DNA from: a bacterium
Lineage (GTDB): Bacteria; Latescibacterota; Latescibacteria; Latescibacterales; Latescibacteraceae
Reading direction: 5' to 3'
NCBI GenBank assembly: GCA_021372535.1
Contig: JAJFUH010000085.1
Location: 1-30,807, forward strand
DNA length: 30,807 nucleotides
The notes under the pieces were generated by a model that was not told where the DNA came from, did no database searches, and saw nothing but the letters and a program-made list of their open reading frames with translations. A program made the translations under genes and the position numbers. Each line of letters begins with the position of its first letter. Within the stretch, counting starts at the first letter, position 1. Below are positions 9,344 to 16,975 of this stretch, one piece after another.

Positions 9344-10659
9344 TGTCCGGAGACATGAAACGAAGAGATTTTATCAAAAGCGGGGCAACCGCAGTAATCG
9401 CCGCTTCAGCGCTCCAATCACAAGCTCACGCCGCCGGGAAAGAGGCAGGAAATCCCGTCCGTATCGGTGTTGTCGGCGTCGGGTCGCGCGGGACAGGCCT
9501 CCTGCAAATCCTGCTCGACATCGAAGGCGTCCAGATACCGGCAATCTGCGACATCGATGCGGATCATCTCGCACGCGCCCAGACAATCGTTACCGACAAA
9601 GGCCGTCCCAGACCCGAAGGCTACTCCCGCGGTCCGTGGGATTTCAAGCGGATGGCCGAACGCAACGATCTCGACGCCGTCCTGACAGCGACCCCCTGGG
9701 AATGGCATACGCCGGTCATGGTGGCTGCCATGAAAGCAGGAAAGTACGGCGCCACGGAGGTTCCGGCCTGTGTGACCATCGACGAATGCTGGGAGCTTGT
9801 CGAAACATCGGAACAGACCGGCAAACCCTGCATGATGCTCGAAAACGTCAACTATTTCCGCAATGTCATGATGGTGCTCACCATGATCCGTCAGAATCTG
9901 TTCGGCGAGCTCCTCCATTTCGAAGCGGGATACCAGCACGATGTCCGGTTTGTCAAGTTCGACCAGAACGGCAACCTTCTCTGGCGCGGCAAGCATTCCG
10001 TCACCCGTAACGGCAACCTCTACCCGACTCACCCGATAGGCCCTATCGCGTGGTGGGCCGATATCAACCGCGGCGACCGGTTCGAATACCTCGTCTCGAT
10101 GAGCACCAAATCACGGGGGCTCAATCACGAGATCACCAAAAAATTCGGCCCGAACCACCCGAACGCCAAAATGAACTTCGCTCTCGGCGATATCAATACG
10201 ACGCTCATCCGCACACACAACGGTCTTACGGTGACGCTGTACCACGATACCCAGTCGCCGCGACCGTACGACCTCATTTTCCGGGTTCAGGGCACGGAAG
10301 GAATCTATTCGGGAACGCTCGACAAAATCTATATCGACGGCCGCAGCCCGAAAGAACACACCTGGGAGGATATCGACGCGTACGCGGAGGAATTTGAGCA
10401 TCCCATGTGGAAGAAGCTCGGGCCTGTCGCGAAGAACTACGGTCACGGCGGCGGGGATTACATGGAGATACACCAGTTTGTCAAGGCGGTGAGGAACAAG
10501 ACGCAGACTCCAGAGGATGTGTACGACGCCGCGACATGGAGCGTCATATCGCCCCTCACCGAACAGTCGATAGCCAACAAAAGCAAACCGGTCGATTTCC
10601 CCGATTTTACCAAAGGGAAATGGATGACCAATCAGCCGATCGGGATCGTGGAAGCGTGA
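9343..10659 (+). CDS. Tat-exported Gfo/Idh/MocA family protein, GH109-like
   Basis: A 438-aa protein with a Tat signal (KRRDFIKSG, 6-14; likely cleavage near AHA, 28-30) and a Rossmann motif GVVGVGSRG (42-50). Motifs typical of the GH109/NAD-dependent glycosidase branch follow: TATPWEWH (115-122), ATEVPACVTIDECW (137-150), MMLENVNYF (164-172) and NGNLYPTHPIGP (223-234). GH109 members such as alpha-N-acetylgalactosaminidase use tightly bound NAD and an oxidation-elimination mechanism in the periplasm. Many relatives have other sugars or no tested activity. The start at 9343 is set by AAGGAGG at 9328-9334 and the overlap with the upstream small gene. A periplasmic glycosidase or sugar oxidoreductase is the best call. 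Confidence 0.87.
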   Translation: MSGDMKRRDFIKSGATAVIAASALQSQAHAAGKEAGNPVRIGVVGVGSRGTGLLQILLDIEGVQIPAICDIDADHLARAQTIVTDKGRPRPEGYSRGPWDFKRMAERNDLDAVLTATPWEWHTPVMVAAMKAGKYGATEVPACVTIDECWELVETSEQTGKPCMMLENVNYFRNVMMVLTMIRQNLFGELLHFEAGYQHDVRFVKFDQNGNLLWRGKHSVTRNGNLYPTHPIGPIAWWADINRGDRFEYLVSMSTKSRGLNHEITKKFGPNHPNAKMNFALGDINTTLIRTHNGLTVTLYHDTQSPRPYDLIFRVQGTEGIYSGTLDKIYIDGRSPKEHTWEDIDAYAEEFEHPMWKKLGPVAKNYGHGGGDYMEIHQFVKAVRNKTQTPEDVYDAATWSVISPLTEQSIANKSKPVDFPDFTKGKWMTNQPIGIVEA

Positions 10660-10936
10660 TGGGTACTATCATAACGAAGAATTCGGGGGCAGAGCACTGT
10701 ATTGATTGAACCAACATGCTTGAACGAGCTCTAACCTTACTGTGGAACCGGGAAAGTACGCTATCAGAAAGGGATAATCCAGCGCAGGCACACGGATAAG
10801 CCGGAAGGCAGGACTTACTATTTCAGGATTGTGGACAGGTGCAGGTTTGTAGGTAGGCGGTGAGTGGGAGATGAATTAACGAAAAGCTGACGGGCCGGAG
10901 CGGCGACAGTCGCGAATGTCCTCGTTGAGTGACAAA
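10660..10936. other. Gene-free boundary stretch with an unidentified coding-like fragment
   Basis: No complete gene. On the + strand, 10735-10863 is open without a start codon and reads ...KPEGRTYYFRIVDR..., ending at TGA 10861. It may be the remnant of a lost gene; I cannot assign it. The stretch separates the sugar genes on the left from the accessory patch on the right. Confidence 0.3.
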
Positions 10937-11554
10937 TTAGCCCCTTACCTGTTTTGAGTATTCATGTCTAATCTTACCTACTGCATCATAGAATGCATCA
11001 GCAAATTCTACAGTTTGTTCCAATAGTCGCTTAGCATATCTATAAGCGTCCTTTTGGTCTCGGTACTCGAACCTTTCGTGCGACCTGACCTCTAGATTGG
11101 CCGGCAGCCAAATCTCGGCGTGGATTATCTTTCGTGACCATATGAGCCTTGTATTGTCGCAAACCGCGACAGGAGCATAGTGGAGGGTGTTGTCGCGGTA
11201 ACGGAGAATATCATCAAATGGGCCTTCTACGTAGTCCCTAATACATTTACTAAGCTCCGGTGGTAGGTCAGCTTTGAGCAAGCTAGATATATTCCTTGGA
11301 ACTCCTTGCCCTCGCTGCAGGACTCTCCAAACCGTAAATCTAATCGAATCTGCGAAGGCCCGTAATGCAATCAAGCACGCATCAAAATACGTGTAGCACT
11401 CTGGGCTAGGAACATGGAAGATCAAATGCCCCTTCTCTTCATTGAATGGAAGTAGTGGCCCTACGACAGACGTTAGTTTTGCATAGGAACGAAGCAGGTT
11501 CCGTAGGTGAGTGTGTGCCGAGGAGATATAGTAGAAAGAGGTTCCTAGGCTCAT
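10937..11554 (-). CDS. HEPN-like hypothetical protein, second gene of a coupled pair
   Basis: A 205-aa, mostly helical protein I cannot place in a named family. Residues 100-128 include LRYRDNTLH, which contains an R-x4-H motif (R120-DNTL-H125). An Arg followed by a polar residue and ending in His is the signature of HEPN domains, many of which are RNases in toxin-antitoxin and abortive-infection systems. Other visible features are a helix-rich C-terminus (165-200) and no signal peptide or membrane segment. The start overlaps the end of the 105-aa gene by 4 bp (ATGA), so the two are co-translated. Base composition looks lower in GC than the flanking sugar genes. A nuclease role is inferred from one motif only; a non-catalytic HEPN fold is equally possible. 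Confidence 0.65.
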   Translation of the reverse strand: MSLGTSFYYISSAHTHLRNLLRSYAKLTSVVGPLLPFNEEKGHLIFHVPSPECYTYFDACLIALRAFADSIRFTVWRVLQRGQGVPRNISSLLKADLPPELSKCIRDYVEGPFDDILRYRDNTLHYAPVAVCDNTRLIWSRKIIHAEIWLPANLEVRSHERFEYRDQKDAYRYAKRLLEQTVEFADAFYDAVGKIRHEYSKQVRG

Positions 11555-11868
11555 AAGCAGATGACGGTCCTTTTTTTATTTAGTTTTCCCAATTGGGACG
11601 GAAACCGGTACGGAGGATCTGATGTACCTTCCAGCCATTCTTCGCCGTGAATTGTAAGATTCAGTGTAATTTCCTCTCGGCTCTCTTGGTTCCATACGCC
11701 AAAGAAGTTCCCTAATATCGCCTCGTCCTCCACGATTGGGGATTCGGCAGGGATGGTAGAGATGACTCTCGCGCCAATTCCTCGCCCGAGAGTAACGACA
11801 CCAGAGTTGTAGATGTACTTGTTGCCCGAGTCGATACCAAGGCTGCCAGTTTCAGAATCCATATTCAT
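11551..11868 (-). CDS. Hypothetical protein, first gene of the HEPN-like pair
   Basis: A 105-aa soluble protein with no recognised domain. It starts MNMDSETGSLG; ATG at 11862 is a second possible start, and neither has a strong ribosome-binding site. The middle is rich in beta-forming residues (SGVVTLGRGIGARVIS, EEITLNLTIHGEEWL) and the end is basic. It overlaps the 205-aa HEPN-like gene by 4 bp, so it is its likely partner. By analogy with HEPN-containing pairs it could be the antitoxin or sensor, but nothing in the sequence proves it. Confidence 0.55.
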   Translation of the reverse strand: MNMDSETGSLGIDSGNKYIYNSGVVTLGRGIGARVISTIPAESPIVEDEAILGNFFGVWNQESREEITLNLTIHGEEWLEGTSDPPYRFPSQLGKLNKKRTVICL

Positions 11869-11950
11869 GGGTTGAACTACTGTTTATATTGTTTCCATAT
11901 AATACTCACCTATTTTTCATCGCTTTACGGCAGTATTACCTTTTTTCTGG

Positions 11951-12127
11951 TTATTCGTTAAGATTCTTTATAATATTCCGCGCGAGGATCTCCATAATCG
12001 CTTTGTACCGGGGGATTGGTTGTGACATTTTGGTGGCTGTATTCTGATACCAGTCGTGTTTACTACCATGTCTGATGAGAATACAACCCATTTATGTTAT
12101 CGTTCGTATTAATTCTGTCCGCTTCAT
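11951..12127 (-). pseudogene. hicA: HicA-type toxin gene with premature stop
   Basis: Starting at ATG 12127 (overlapping the hicB stop by one base, TAATG), the frame reads MKRTELIRTIT and then TAA at 12094-12092. It continues without further stops as MGCILIRHGSKHDWYQN...QPIPRYKAIMEIL...KNLNE to TAA at 11953-11951. The whole matches a HicA toxin of 58 codons: N-terminal helix, RHGSKHD segment with the catalytic-region His, and QP-x-PR. Codon 12 is a nonsense codon, so full-length toxin should not be made. An ATG directly follows the stop and could restart a 46-aa product lacking the first helix, but no ribosome-binding site is visible. HicA is an mRNA interferase in intact systems. Confidence 0.8.
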
Positions 12128-12312
12128 TAGATTACGAGTTCCCCAACCTTGCGAACCGCTGGAATTCGACCACTGTTGAGTTCATCAAAAATATCCTTGA
12201 GGTTATCCTTCAATTCGGTGAGAGTTTTACCCTGAGTTCTATAGTCAGGATGTTCTTCCAGCCAACCGATCCACATATCGTCTTCTTTGTAGTAAATGAA
12301 TTTCTTTTTCAT
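12127..12312 (-). CDS. hicB: HicB-family antitoxin (short, single-domain)
   Basis: A 61-aa HicB-type protein: MKKKFIYYKEDDMWIGWLEE, then HPDYRTQGKTLTELKDNLKDIF, the partial RNase-H-like fold of HicB. It has no C-terminal DNA-binding domain, as in the short HicB group. Start 12312 follows GGAG at a spacing of about 7; an upstream ATG at 12330 has no site. The stop overlaps the hicA start (TAATG). The antitoxin-first order is found in several hicBA loci. With hicA interrupted, the antitoxin may be a relic or may still buffer other HicA toxins. Confidence 0.85.
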   Translation of the reverse strand: MKKKFIYYKEDDMWIGWLEEHPDYRTQGKTLTELKDNLKDIFDELNSGRIPAVRKVGELVI

Positions 12313-12517
12313 GATTATTCTCCGCAACAAACTGTTCTCTTATATATAAACCTGATGAAGCTTCTTCCAACTTGAACAAAATAGAATTGCCGTAATAAAA
12401 TGTCAATTAAAAATATCGGAATGTACCGAACTACTGAAACACTATGGATTCCCCATGCCTGACGGCATCTCCCCTGCCATGATACAAGTCAAAGGGAATT
12501 AAAGGGGGAAATCCAAC

Positions 12518-12537
12518 GGGCAATTCATGAATTGCCC
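12518..12537. repeat. Perfect 20-bp palindrome
   Basis: GGGCAATTCA is followed immediately by its exact reverse complement. It shares the GGGCAA arm with the hairpin 25 bp downstream. Confidence 0.8.
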
Positions 12538-12561
12538 CTACGACATTACTTACGCTGTTAA

Positions 12562-12586
12562 AAGGGCAACAGCGTGGGTTGCCCTT
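12562..12586. repeat. 9-bp stem hairpin sharing an arm with the neighbouring palindrome
   Basis: AAGGGCAAC (12562-12570) pairs with GTTGCCCTT (12578-12586) around AGCGTGG. It is the same class as the palindrome at 12518. Confidence 0.8.
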
Positions 12587-12746
12587 ACCTTTCTGCTCCG
12601 ACAGTGTTTAGACGGGCGCCATGATCATAGAGATTTAATGCCTTGAGGATGAAGAGCAGGGGCTGGATACATCGGACGATAACCTCAGCCTGACATTGAG
12701 CAATAGTCAGCGGCATTCATCTCTGCCATTCTGTCACTTTTACCAC

Positions 12747-13796
12747 TCATTTTTCCGGCGGGTAGGCAAGACCGGCCACGTTCGTCCGGACGGAGTATAT
12801 TCTGTCACGACAGGTGGCGAAGAGTGTTTTCATGTCCTCGCCCCCGAAAATACAGTTCGATGGCGGGCCCGGAAACACGATGACACCGATATATCCGCCG
12901 GTTTTATCGAAAACCTGAACCCCCATCGGCACTGCGACATACACATTCCCGAGCATATCGACAGTCATGCCGTCCGCATTGCTCCGCGGATTTTTCTCTT
13001 TGAGCAGCTCCTTCGGCAGGCGCAGCTCGGCAAACTGCCGCCTGTTCGACAGAGCGCCATCCTCGCCGACATCGTACACCCACACCCTGGTGGTCTCGGA
13101 ATCGTCCACATAGAAATACCTGCCGTCCGGGCTGAGCACACACCCGTTGGGGAAGCCAAAATCATTCCAGCCGGCGACTCTCATGAGTTTCCCTTTCGGG
13201 TTCAGGTAAAAAATGGTGTTGCCCCGCAGTTTTTTCGCTTTTTTTGGCCCGTTGTTCGGATCGGTGAAATAGATGCCGCCCTTGCTGTCGACCACGATGT
13301 CATTGGGCATTCCGAGATGGCTTCCCTCAAAGGAATCTGCGAGTGTCCTGAGTACGGTGCCCCGGGGGTCGATCTCCACAATCGACCGTGCCCTCAGGTC
13401 GCAGACCGCGAGGTTGCCGCTCGCCATCGGAATCGTTCCGCAGGTCTGGATATTTTTGTTGAGCACACGGTGCGCGCCATCGGGATCGATGACAATCAGC
13501 CCGCCCTCGTCGCTCGAACCCCACTCTTTCCAGAACATGTAATAATTCGAGAAATAGAGCTTCCCGTTCATCCAGGAAGGCCCCTCGGTGAAGGTGAGTC
13601 CCGGCTTTTCAGCAGTACCGTCGAGGAGGAGACGGAATTCGGCATCCGGAGGTACGATGGTATGGATTGCATCCCCGTTATCCGTTCCTTTGGGTTCCTC
13701 TCCGGCCGCAGCGCATAATACACCTATAAATCCCGACACAATTATATACAGCATGGTCATCAATACAGAGCGATACAGCGTTCTTTTTATGTTCAT
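12747..13796 (-). CDS. Secreted SMP-30/gluconolactonase-like beta-propeller protein
   Basis: A 349-aa protein with an N-terminal signal/anchor (hydrophobic 10-30, ending CAAAG) and the SMP-30/gluconolactonase six-bladed propeller. Candidate divalent-metal ligands match the family: E71 (FTEGPSW), N165 (MPNDIVVD), N217 (FPNGCVLSPDGRYFYV) and D275 (NADGM). These proteins hydrolyse sugar lactones such as glucono- or galactarolactone. The export signal suggests action in the periplasm. The ATG at 13796 has AAAGGA upstream. It lies 24 bp downstream of the HpcH/HpaI aldolase gene on the same strand, so lactone opening and keto-acid cleavage may be co-expressed, although the two proteins would act in different compartments. 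Confidence 0.87.
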   Translation of the reverse strand: MNIKRTLYRSVLMTMLYIIVSGFIGVLCAAAGEEPKGTDNGDAIHTIVPPDAEFRLLLDGTAEKPGLTFTEGPSWMNGKLYFSNYYMFWKEWGSSDEGGLIVIDPDGAHRVLNKNIQTCGTIPMASGNLAVCDLRARSIVEIDPRGTVLRTLADSFEGSHLGMPNDIVVDSKGGIYFTDPNNGPKKAKKLRGNTIFYLNPKGKLMRVAGWNDFGFPNGCVLSPDGRYFYVDDSETTRVWVYDVGEDGALSNRRQFAELRLPKELLKEKNPRSNADGMTVDMLGNVYVAVPMGVQVFDKTGGYIGVIVFPGPPSNCIFGGEDMKTLFATCRDRIYSVRTNVAGLAYPPEK

Positions 13797-13820
13797 ACCC
13801 GATCCTTTATTATTGTCAGT

Positions 13821-14597
13821 TCATTTCGTTGCCTGTCTGAATCCATCGATGAGTTTTCCCGCATATTCGTTGAGAGCGAGCACATCGGCGCCGAGATTGA
13901 TAAACCGGTATCCCATGGCGATGAGCTCTTCGAGATTCCAGAGCCCGCCGACCGTACCGGCGAACCTGCCATGGGCAAGAGCGGCTTCGACAACCCGCTT
14001 GCGCGCTTCGAGAATTTTCGGGTGATTCCACTCACCCGGAACTCCGATGCCATGGCTGAAATCCCCCGGCCCGAAAAAGAGCATGTCGATACCATCGACC
14101 GAAGCGATTGCATCGAGCTCTTCGAGCGGTTCGGGGTCCTCGATCTGAACGACGACGAAACGCTCCTCGTTGGCTTGGCGGAGGTATTCCCTGAATTCGA
14201 TGGAACAGTAAGCCCCGTCCGCATTGCCGCCGTCCACAGGGCGCCGCCCGACCGGATGGAACCGTGTCATGCGCACCACCTGACGGGCATCCTCGACACT
14301 CATGAGATGCGGCACCATGATTCCCGAAGCATCGAGTTCGAGCGGACGCACATAATCGCTGTACCCGCCGCGGGAGACACGAACCATCACATCGGTGTCG
14401 TATGACTTGGACGCCCATATCTGCTTTTCGATGACCTCCCAGTCGTTCGCAACATGCTCCATGCATACCCAGATGCAGTCGAACCCGGCAATGGCGGCAA
14501 TTTCCGCGGCGCGGCCATCGGCAAGGTTCAGCTTGAAGCAGTTCACCACCTCGCCGCTGCGGAGCTTATGCAATACTTTACTTCTTCTCATATTCAT
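13821..14597 (-). CDS. HpcH/HpaI family class II aldolase (sugar-acid or 2-oxo-acid aldolase)
   Basis: A 258-aa TIM-barrel protein of the HpcH/HpaI aldolase family. Family positions are present: E47-H48 (CMEH; general base His), R73, metal ligand E153 in QIED (151-154), and D179 in FFGPGDFS (174-181). Relatives split 4-hydroxy-2-oxo acids, such as 2-keto-3-deoxy-glucarate or -rhamnonate, into pyruvate and an aldehyde. The segment GRRPVDGGN (117-125) replaces the usual GxRG motif, so substrate choice may differ. The start at 14597 is the first of two close ATG codons (the other at 14591), and ribosome-binding sites are weak for both. It leads a two-gene operon with the SMP-30-like gene. It is cytoplasmic. 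Confidence 0.87.
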   Translation of the reverse strand: MNMRRSKVLHKLRSGEVVNCFKLNLADGRAAEIAAIAGFDCIWVCMEHVANDWEVIEKQIWASKSYDTDVMVRVSRGGYSDYVRPLELDASGIMVPHLMSVEDARQVVRMTRFHPVGRRPVDGGNADGAYCSIEFREYLRQANEERFVVVQIEDPEPLEELDAIASVDGIDMLFFGPGDFSHGIGVPGEWNHPKILEARKRVVEAALAHGRFAGTVGGLWNLEELIAMGYRFINLGADVLALNEYAGKLIDGFRQATK

Positions 14598-14658
14598 GAC
14601 GGTCAGGACCTTTCATAAACCTTAATATTGTTATTCAATTAATATTGTATTCAATTAC

Positions 14659-14692
14659 GTTTCTTTCCTTTGCTCGCCCGAAGGAAAGAAAC
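14659..14692. repeat. 12-bp perfect inverted repeat at the edge of a likely dispersed repeat
   Basis: GTTTCTTTCCTT (14659-14670) pairs exactly with AAGGAAAGAAAC (14681-14692) around a 10-nt loop. A further CAAAGGAAA at about 14693-14701 could pair instead with TTTCCTTTG, giving two alternative folds. The wording resembles intergenic repeats seen across many bacterial genomes. The following ~170 bp hold no credible gene. Within 14598-15091 I see only this repeat and the promoter region at 15023. Confidence 0.65.
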
Positions 14693-15022
14693 CAAAGGAA
14701 AGGGCGCACCGCGAAAAGCCTGATTCCTCATTTACTTCGCAATTTTCGGGAAGCGCAGAACTCACACATTTTCAATGTGCTCGGACAGCTGCACTTCTTT
14801 TTCCGAAAACCGCTCGTTCATTCGGGGCTTTTCAACGGGAAACACACACCGGCAGCGATTTACTAAACCCCTGCAGTTCTATCTTAACTATGAATTATAG
14901 CAATAACACACCATTTTAAGGTATTCTGCTTTAATTGAACAAGCAGATAATCCCAGTGTCCCCCAAAAATGAACGAAAGCTGCGGAACTGTCAACCTAAA
15001 ACTGATTTTTTTTGCTTTACTT

Positions 15023-15053
15023 GATTATAATAATGCATGTTATTATGATAATC
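15023..15053 (+). promoter_or_regulatory. Candidate operator dyad overlapping a TATAAT box, upstream of the propeller glycosidase gene
   Basis: GATTATAATAAT (15023-15034) and ATTATGATAATC (15042-15053) are inverted repeats matching at 11 of 12 positions around a 7-bp centre. A consensus -10 box TATAAT lies inside the left arm (15026-15031), but the -35 region is poor. The dyad ends 38 bp before the start codon at 15092, so a bound regulator would block transcription. No regulator gene is in the window. Confidence 0.45.
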
Positions 15054-15091
15054 AATCCGTATCACTAAACAGAAAAAAAGGAGCGCATACC

Positions 15092-16579
15092 ATGACCCAG
15101 CAAACATCCCAGCCATCGGCGATCAAGCGCCTCATTCTCATATGCCTGTTATTTGCATGCACTCTCAGCCTGTTCCCGTCACGGGCTCATGCAGCCGAAC
15201 CGGTCATCGATATCGGTTCACGGCTCGAACTTTTTGTCGACCGCTTCCTCATTGAGAACATGGAAGGAACACATCTCAAGCTCCACGAACCCCGGCAGTC
15301 GGAAGTAGTGCTCAGGTTCGATAACCCGTGGGAGGGTCCGTTCGTCGGCTACATCACCGTCATCAAGGACGGGGACACCTATCGCATGTACTATCGCGGT
15401 CTCCCTGTGGCGGGTGCGGACGGTTCCGACAAAGAGGTGACCTGTTACGCCGAGAGCAGCGACGGCATCCGATGGGTCAAACTCGATCTCGGCCTCATCG
15501 AGGTTCAGGGAACAAAGAAGAACAATGTCATCCTCGCAAACGCCCCGCCGTTTTCTCACAACTTCGCCCCGTTTCTCGACACGAAGCCCGGAATTCCGCA
15601 GTCAGAACGCTACAAAGCGCTCAGCGGGACAAGCGAGAGCGGTCTTGTCGCATTCGTATCTCCGGACGGTATCAGATGGAAAAAACTCCGCGAACAGCCG
15701 CTCATCACCGAGGGGGCGTTCGATTCCCAGAATGTGGCGTTCTGGTCGGATCACGAGCAGCGGTATGTCTGCTACTTCCGCACATGGACATCGGGGGAAT
15801 TCAAGGGATTCCGCACCATCAGCAGAACCACCTCGACCGATTTCCTGACCTGGACGAAACCGGTACCGATGGATTTCGGCGATACACCGGTCGAACATCT
15901 CTATACGAACCAGACATCGCCGTACTTCCGCGCGCCGCACATATATATCGCCATTCCCATGCGCTTCATGCCGGGACGGAAAGTCCTGACCGACGAACAG
16001 GCGCATTCCCTCGGAGTCAACGAAACATACAAGAGCGACTGCGCCGAGGCGGTTTTCATGACCAGCCGCGGAGGCAGCCATTACGACCGCACATTCATGG
16101 AGGGCTTCATACGGCCCGGCACCGACCTCGGCAACTGGGCTTCACGCGCGGGAATGACCGCATGGGGCATCGTTCCGACCGGCCCGGACGAGATTTCGAT
16201 CTACAAGCAGGCGCACTACGCCCAGCCAACGTGCCATCTCCTCCGGTTCACCCTCCGCACCGACGGGTTCGTGTCGGTGAATGCCCCATACGCCGGCGGC
16301 GAGATGGTGACAAAGCCGCTGACATTCAAAGGAAGCAGGCTCATCATCAATTTCTCGACTTCGGCGGCAGGATGGGTCAAGGCCGAAATCCAGGATGCCT
16401 CCGGGAAAGCCATTCCGGGCTACAGTCTCGACGATGCGGACGAAATCATCGGCGATTCAGTCGAGCGGACGGTCACCTGGAAGAACGGCGCCGATGTGAG
16501 CGCCCTTGCGGGCAGGCCGGTAAAGCTCCGGTTCGTCATGAAGGATGCGGATGTGTATTCGATATGTTTCAAGAAGTGA
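15092..16579 (+). CDS. Secreted glycosidase-like five-bladed beta-propeller protein (GH32/43-like fold)
   Basis: A 495-aa protein with a clear signal peptide (hydrophobic 13-28, cleavage likely after AHA, 32-34). ELFVDRFLIE starts the mature domain. Propeller-type motifs follow, including DGDTYRMYYRG, CYAESSDGIRW, FVSPDGIRWKKL, FDSQNVAFW, TSTDFLTWTKP and TSPYFRAPHIY. These resemble GH32/GH43-like propellers found in Planctomycetes and related phyla. A C-terminal beta-rich domain (about 405-495) follows. I cannot point to a confirmed catalytic acid triad, so substrate and even activity are uncertain. The start at 15092 is set by AAAAGGAG; the frame is open to 14969 but that part lacks a signal peptide. 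Expression may be controlled by the dyad at 15023. Confidence 0.75.
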   Translation: MTQQTSQPSAIKRLILICLLFACTLSLFPSRAHAAEPVIDIGSRLELFVDRFLIENMEGTHLKLHEPRQSEVVLRFDNPWEGPFVGYITVIKDGDTYRMYYRGLPVAGADGSDKEVTCYAESSDGIRWVKLDLGLIEVQGTKKNNVILANAPPFSHNFAPFLDTKPGIPQSERYKALSGTSESGLVAFVSPDGIRWKKLREQPLITEGAFDSQNVAFWSDHEQRYVCYFRTWTSGEFKGFRTISRTTSTDFLTWTKPVPMDFGDTPVEHLYTNQTSPYFRAPHIYIAIPMRFMPGRKVLTDEQAHSLGVNETYKSDCAEAVFMTSRGGSHYDRTFMEGFIRPGTDLGNWASRAGMTAWGIVPTGPDEISIYKQAHYAQPTCHLLRFTLRTDGFVSVNAPYAGGEMVTKPLTFKGSRLIINFSTSAAGWVKAEIQDASGKAIPGYSLDDADEIIGDSVERTVTWKNGADVSALAGRPVKLRFVMKDADVYSICFKK

Positions 16580-16583
16580 AAAA

Positions 16584-16642
16584 CAAGGCACAAGGCATAA
16601 GGGGGAAAAACAAGGCACAAGGCACAAGGCAAAAGGCACAAG
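16584..16642. repeat. Low-complexity AAGGCACAAGGC repeat cluster
   Basis: The words CAAGGCACAAGGC, CATAAGG and AAAAGGCACAAG recur within 60 bp right after the propeller gene. The same words occur in inverse orientation at 17581-17602. It is non-coding. Confidence 0.75.
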
Positions 16643-16686
16643 TGAAAAGACATGGCACTGAGACACTAAGGCACTGAGGGGAATAG

Positions 16687-16733
16687 AGTCCCGGCAGGGA
16701 CTTTTCGGAAATAGACCGGGGATTCATCCCCGG
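16687..16733. repeat. Two short hairpins directly upstream of the orphan hicB-like gene
   Basis: AGTCCC-GGCA-GGGACT (16687-16702) is followed by CCGGGGAT-TC-ATCCCCGG (16716-16733). Both are perfect. The second ends 3 bp before the ribosome-binding site of the gene at 16751 and could affect its translation. It could also be part of a dispersed repeat. Confidence 0.65.
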
Positions 16734-16750
16734 AATAAAAAGGAGGAATA

Positions 16751-16975
16751 ATGCGAGACTACCATATAAACATTTTCTATTCTGAGGAGGACGGTAGGTA
16801 CATCGCCGATATCCCGGACCTGGTGGCCTGCTCGGCGTTTGGTGAAACTCCCGAGGAGGCGTTGAAAGAGGTGCAGAAAGCCAAAGAGCTCTGGTTGCAG
16901 GCTGCACGTACTGAAAACAAGCCGATCCCTGCGCCGAAGTACCGCCCGGTCATCTACCAGACGTTATCCGTCTGA
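16751..16975 (+). CDS. Orphan HicB-like protein
   Basis: A 74-aa HicB-family protein: YHINIFYSEEDGRYIADIPDL, then FGETPEEALKEVQKAKELWL. This is the partial RNase-H-like antitoxin fold with no DNA-binding domain. A strong AAGGAGG precedes the ATG. No hicA-like frame lies beside it: 16580-16750 is repeat DNA and 16976-17133 has no matching frame. Solitary HicB-like proteins are common and not always antitoxins. It is unlike the HicB at 12127 in sequence, so it is not a recent duplicate. Confidence 0.82.
   Translation: MRDYHINIFYSEEDGRYIADIPDLVACSAFGETPEEALKEVQKAKELWLQAARTENKPIPAPKYRPVIYQTLSV

Larger units (their letters stand above)
12313..12746. other. Gene-free stretch carrying two palindromic repeats
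   Basis: No gene seen. Positions 12313-12440 are AT-rich and probably hold the hicBA promoter (reading leftwards). The rest holds the palindromes at 12518 and 12562 and otherwise unremarkable sequence up to the 3' end of the SMP-30-like gene. Confidence 0.5.

Noticed and set aside
12094-12375. 93-codon + strand frame across hicBA
   Set aside because: It is antisense to the overlapping hicB and hicA frames, which match a known family.
12696-13718. 340-codon + strand frame opposite the SMP-30-like gene
   Set aside because: Antisense shadow; the - strand protein is recognisable with signal peptide and metal ligands.
14645-14866. 73-codon + strand frame
   Set aside because: Lies within an inverted-repeat element and has no ribosome-binding site.
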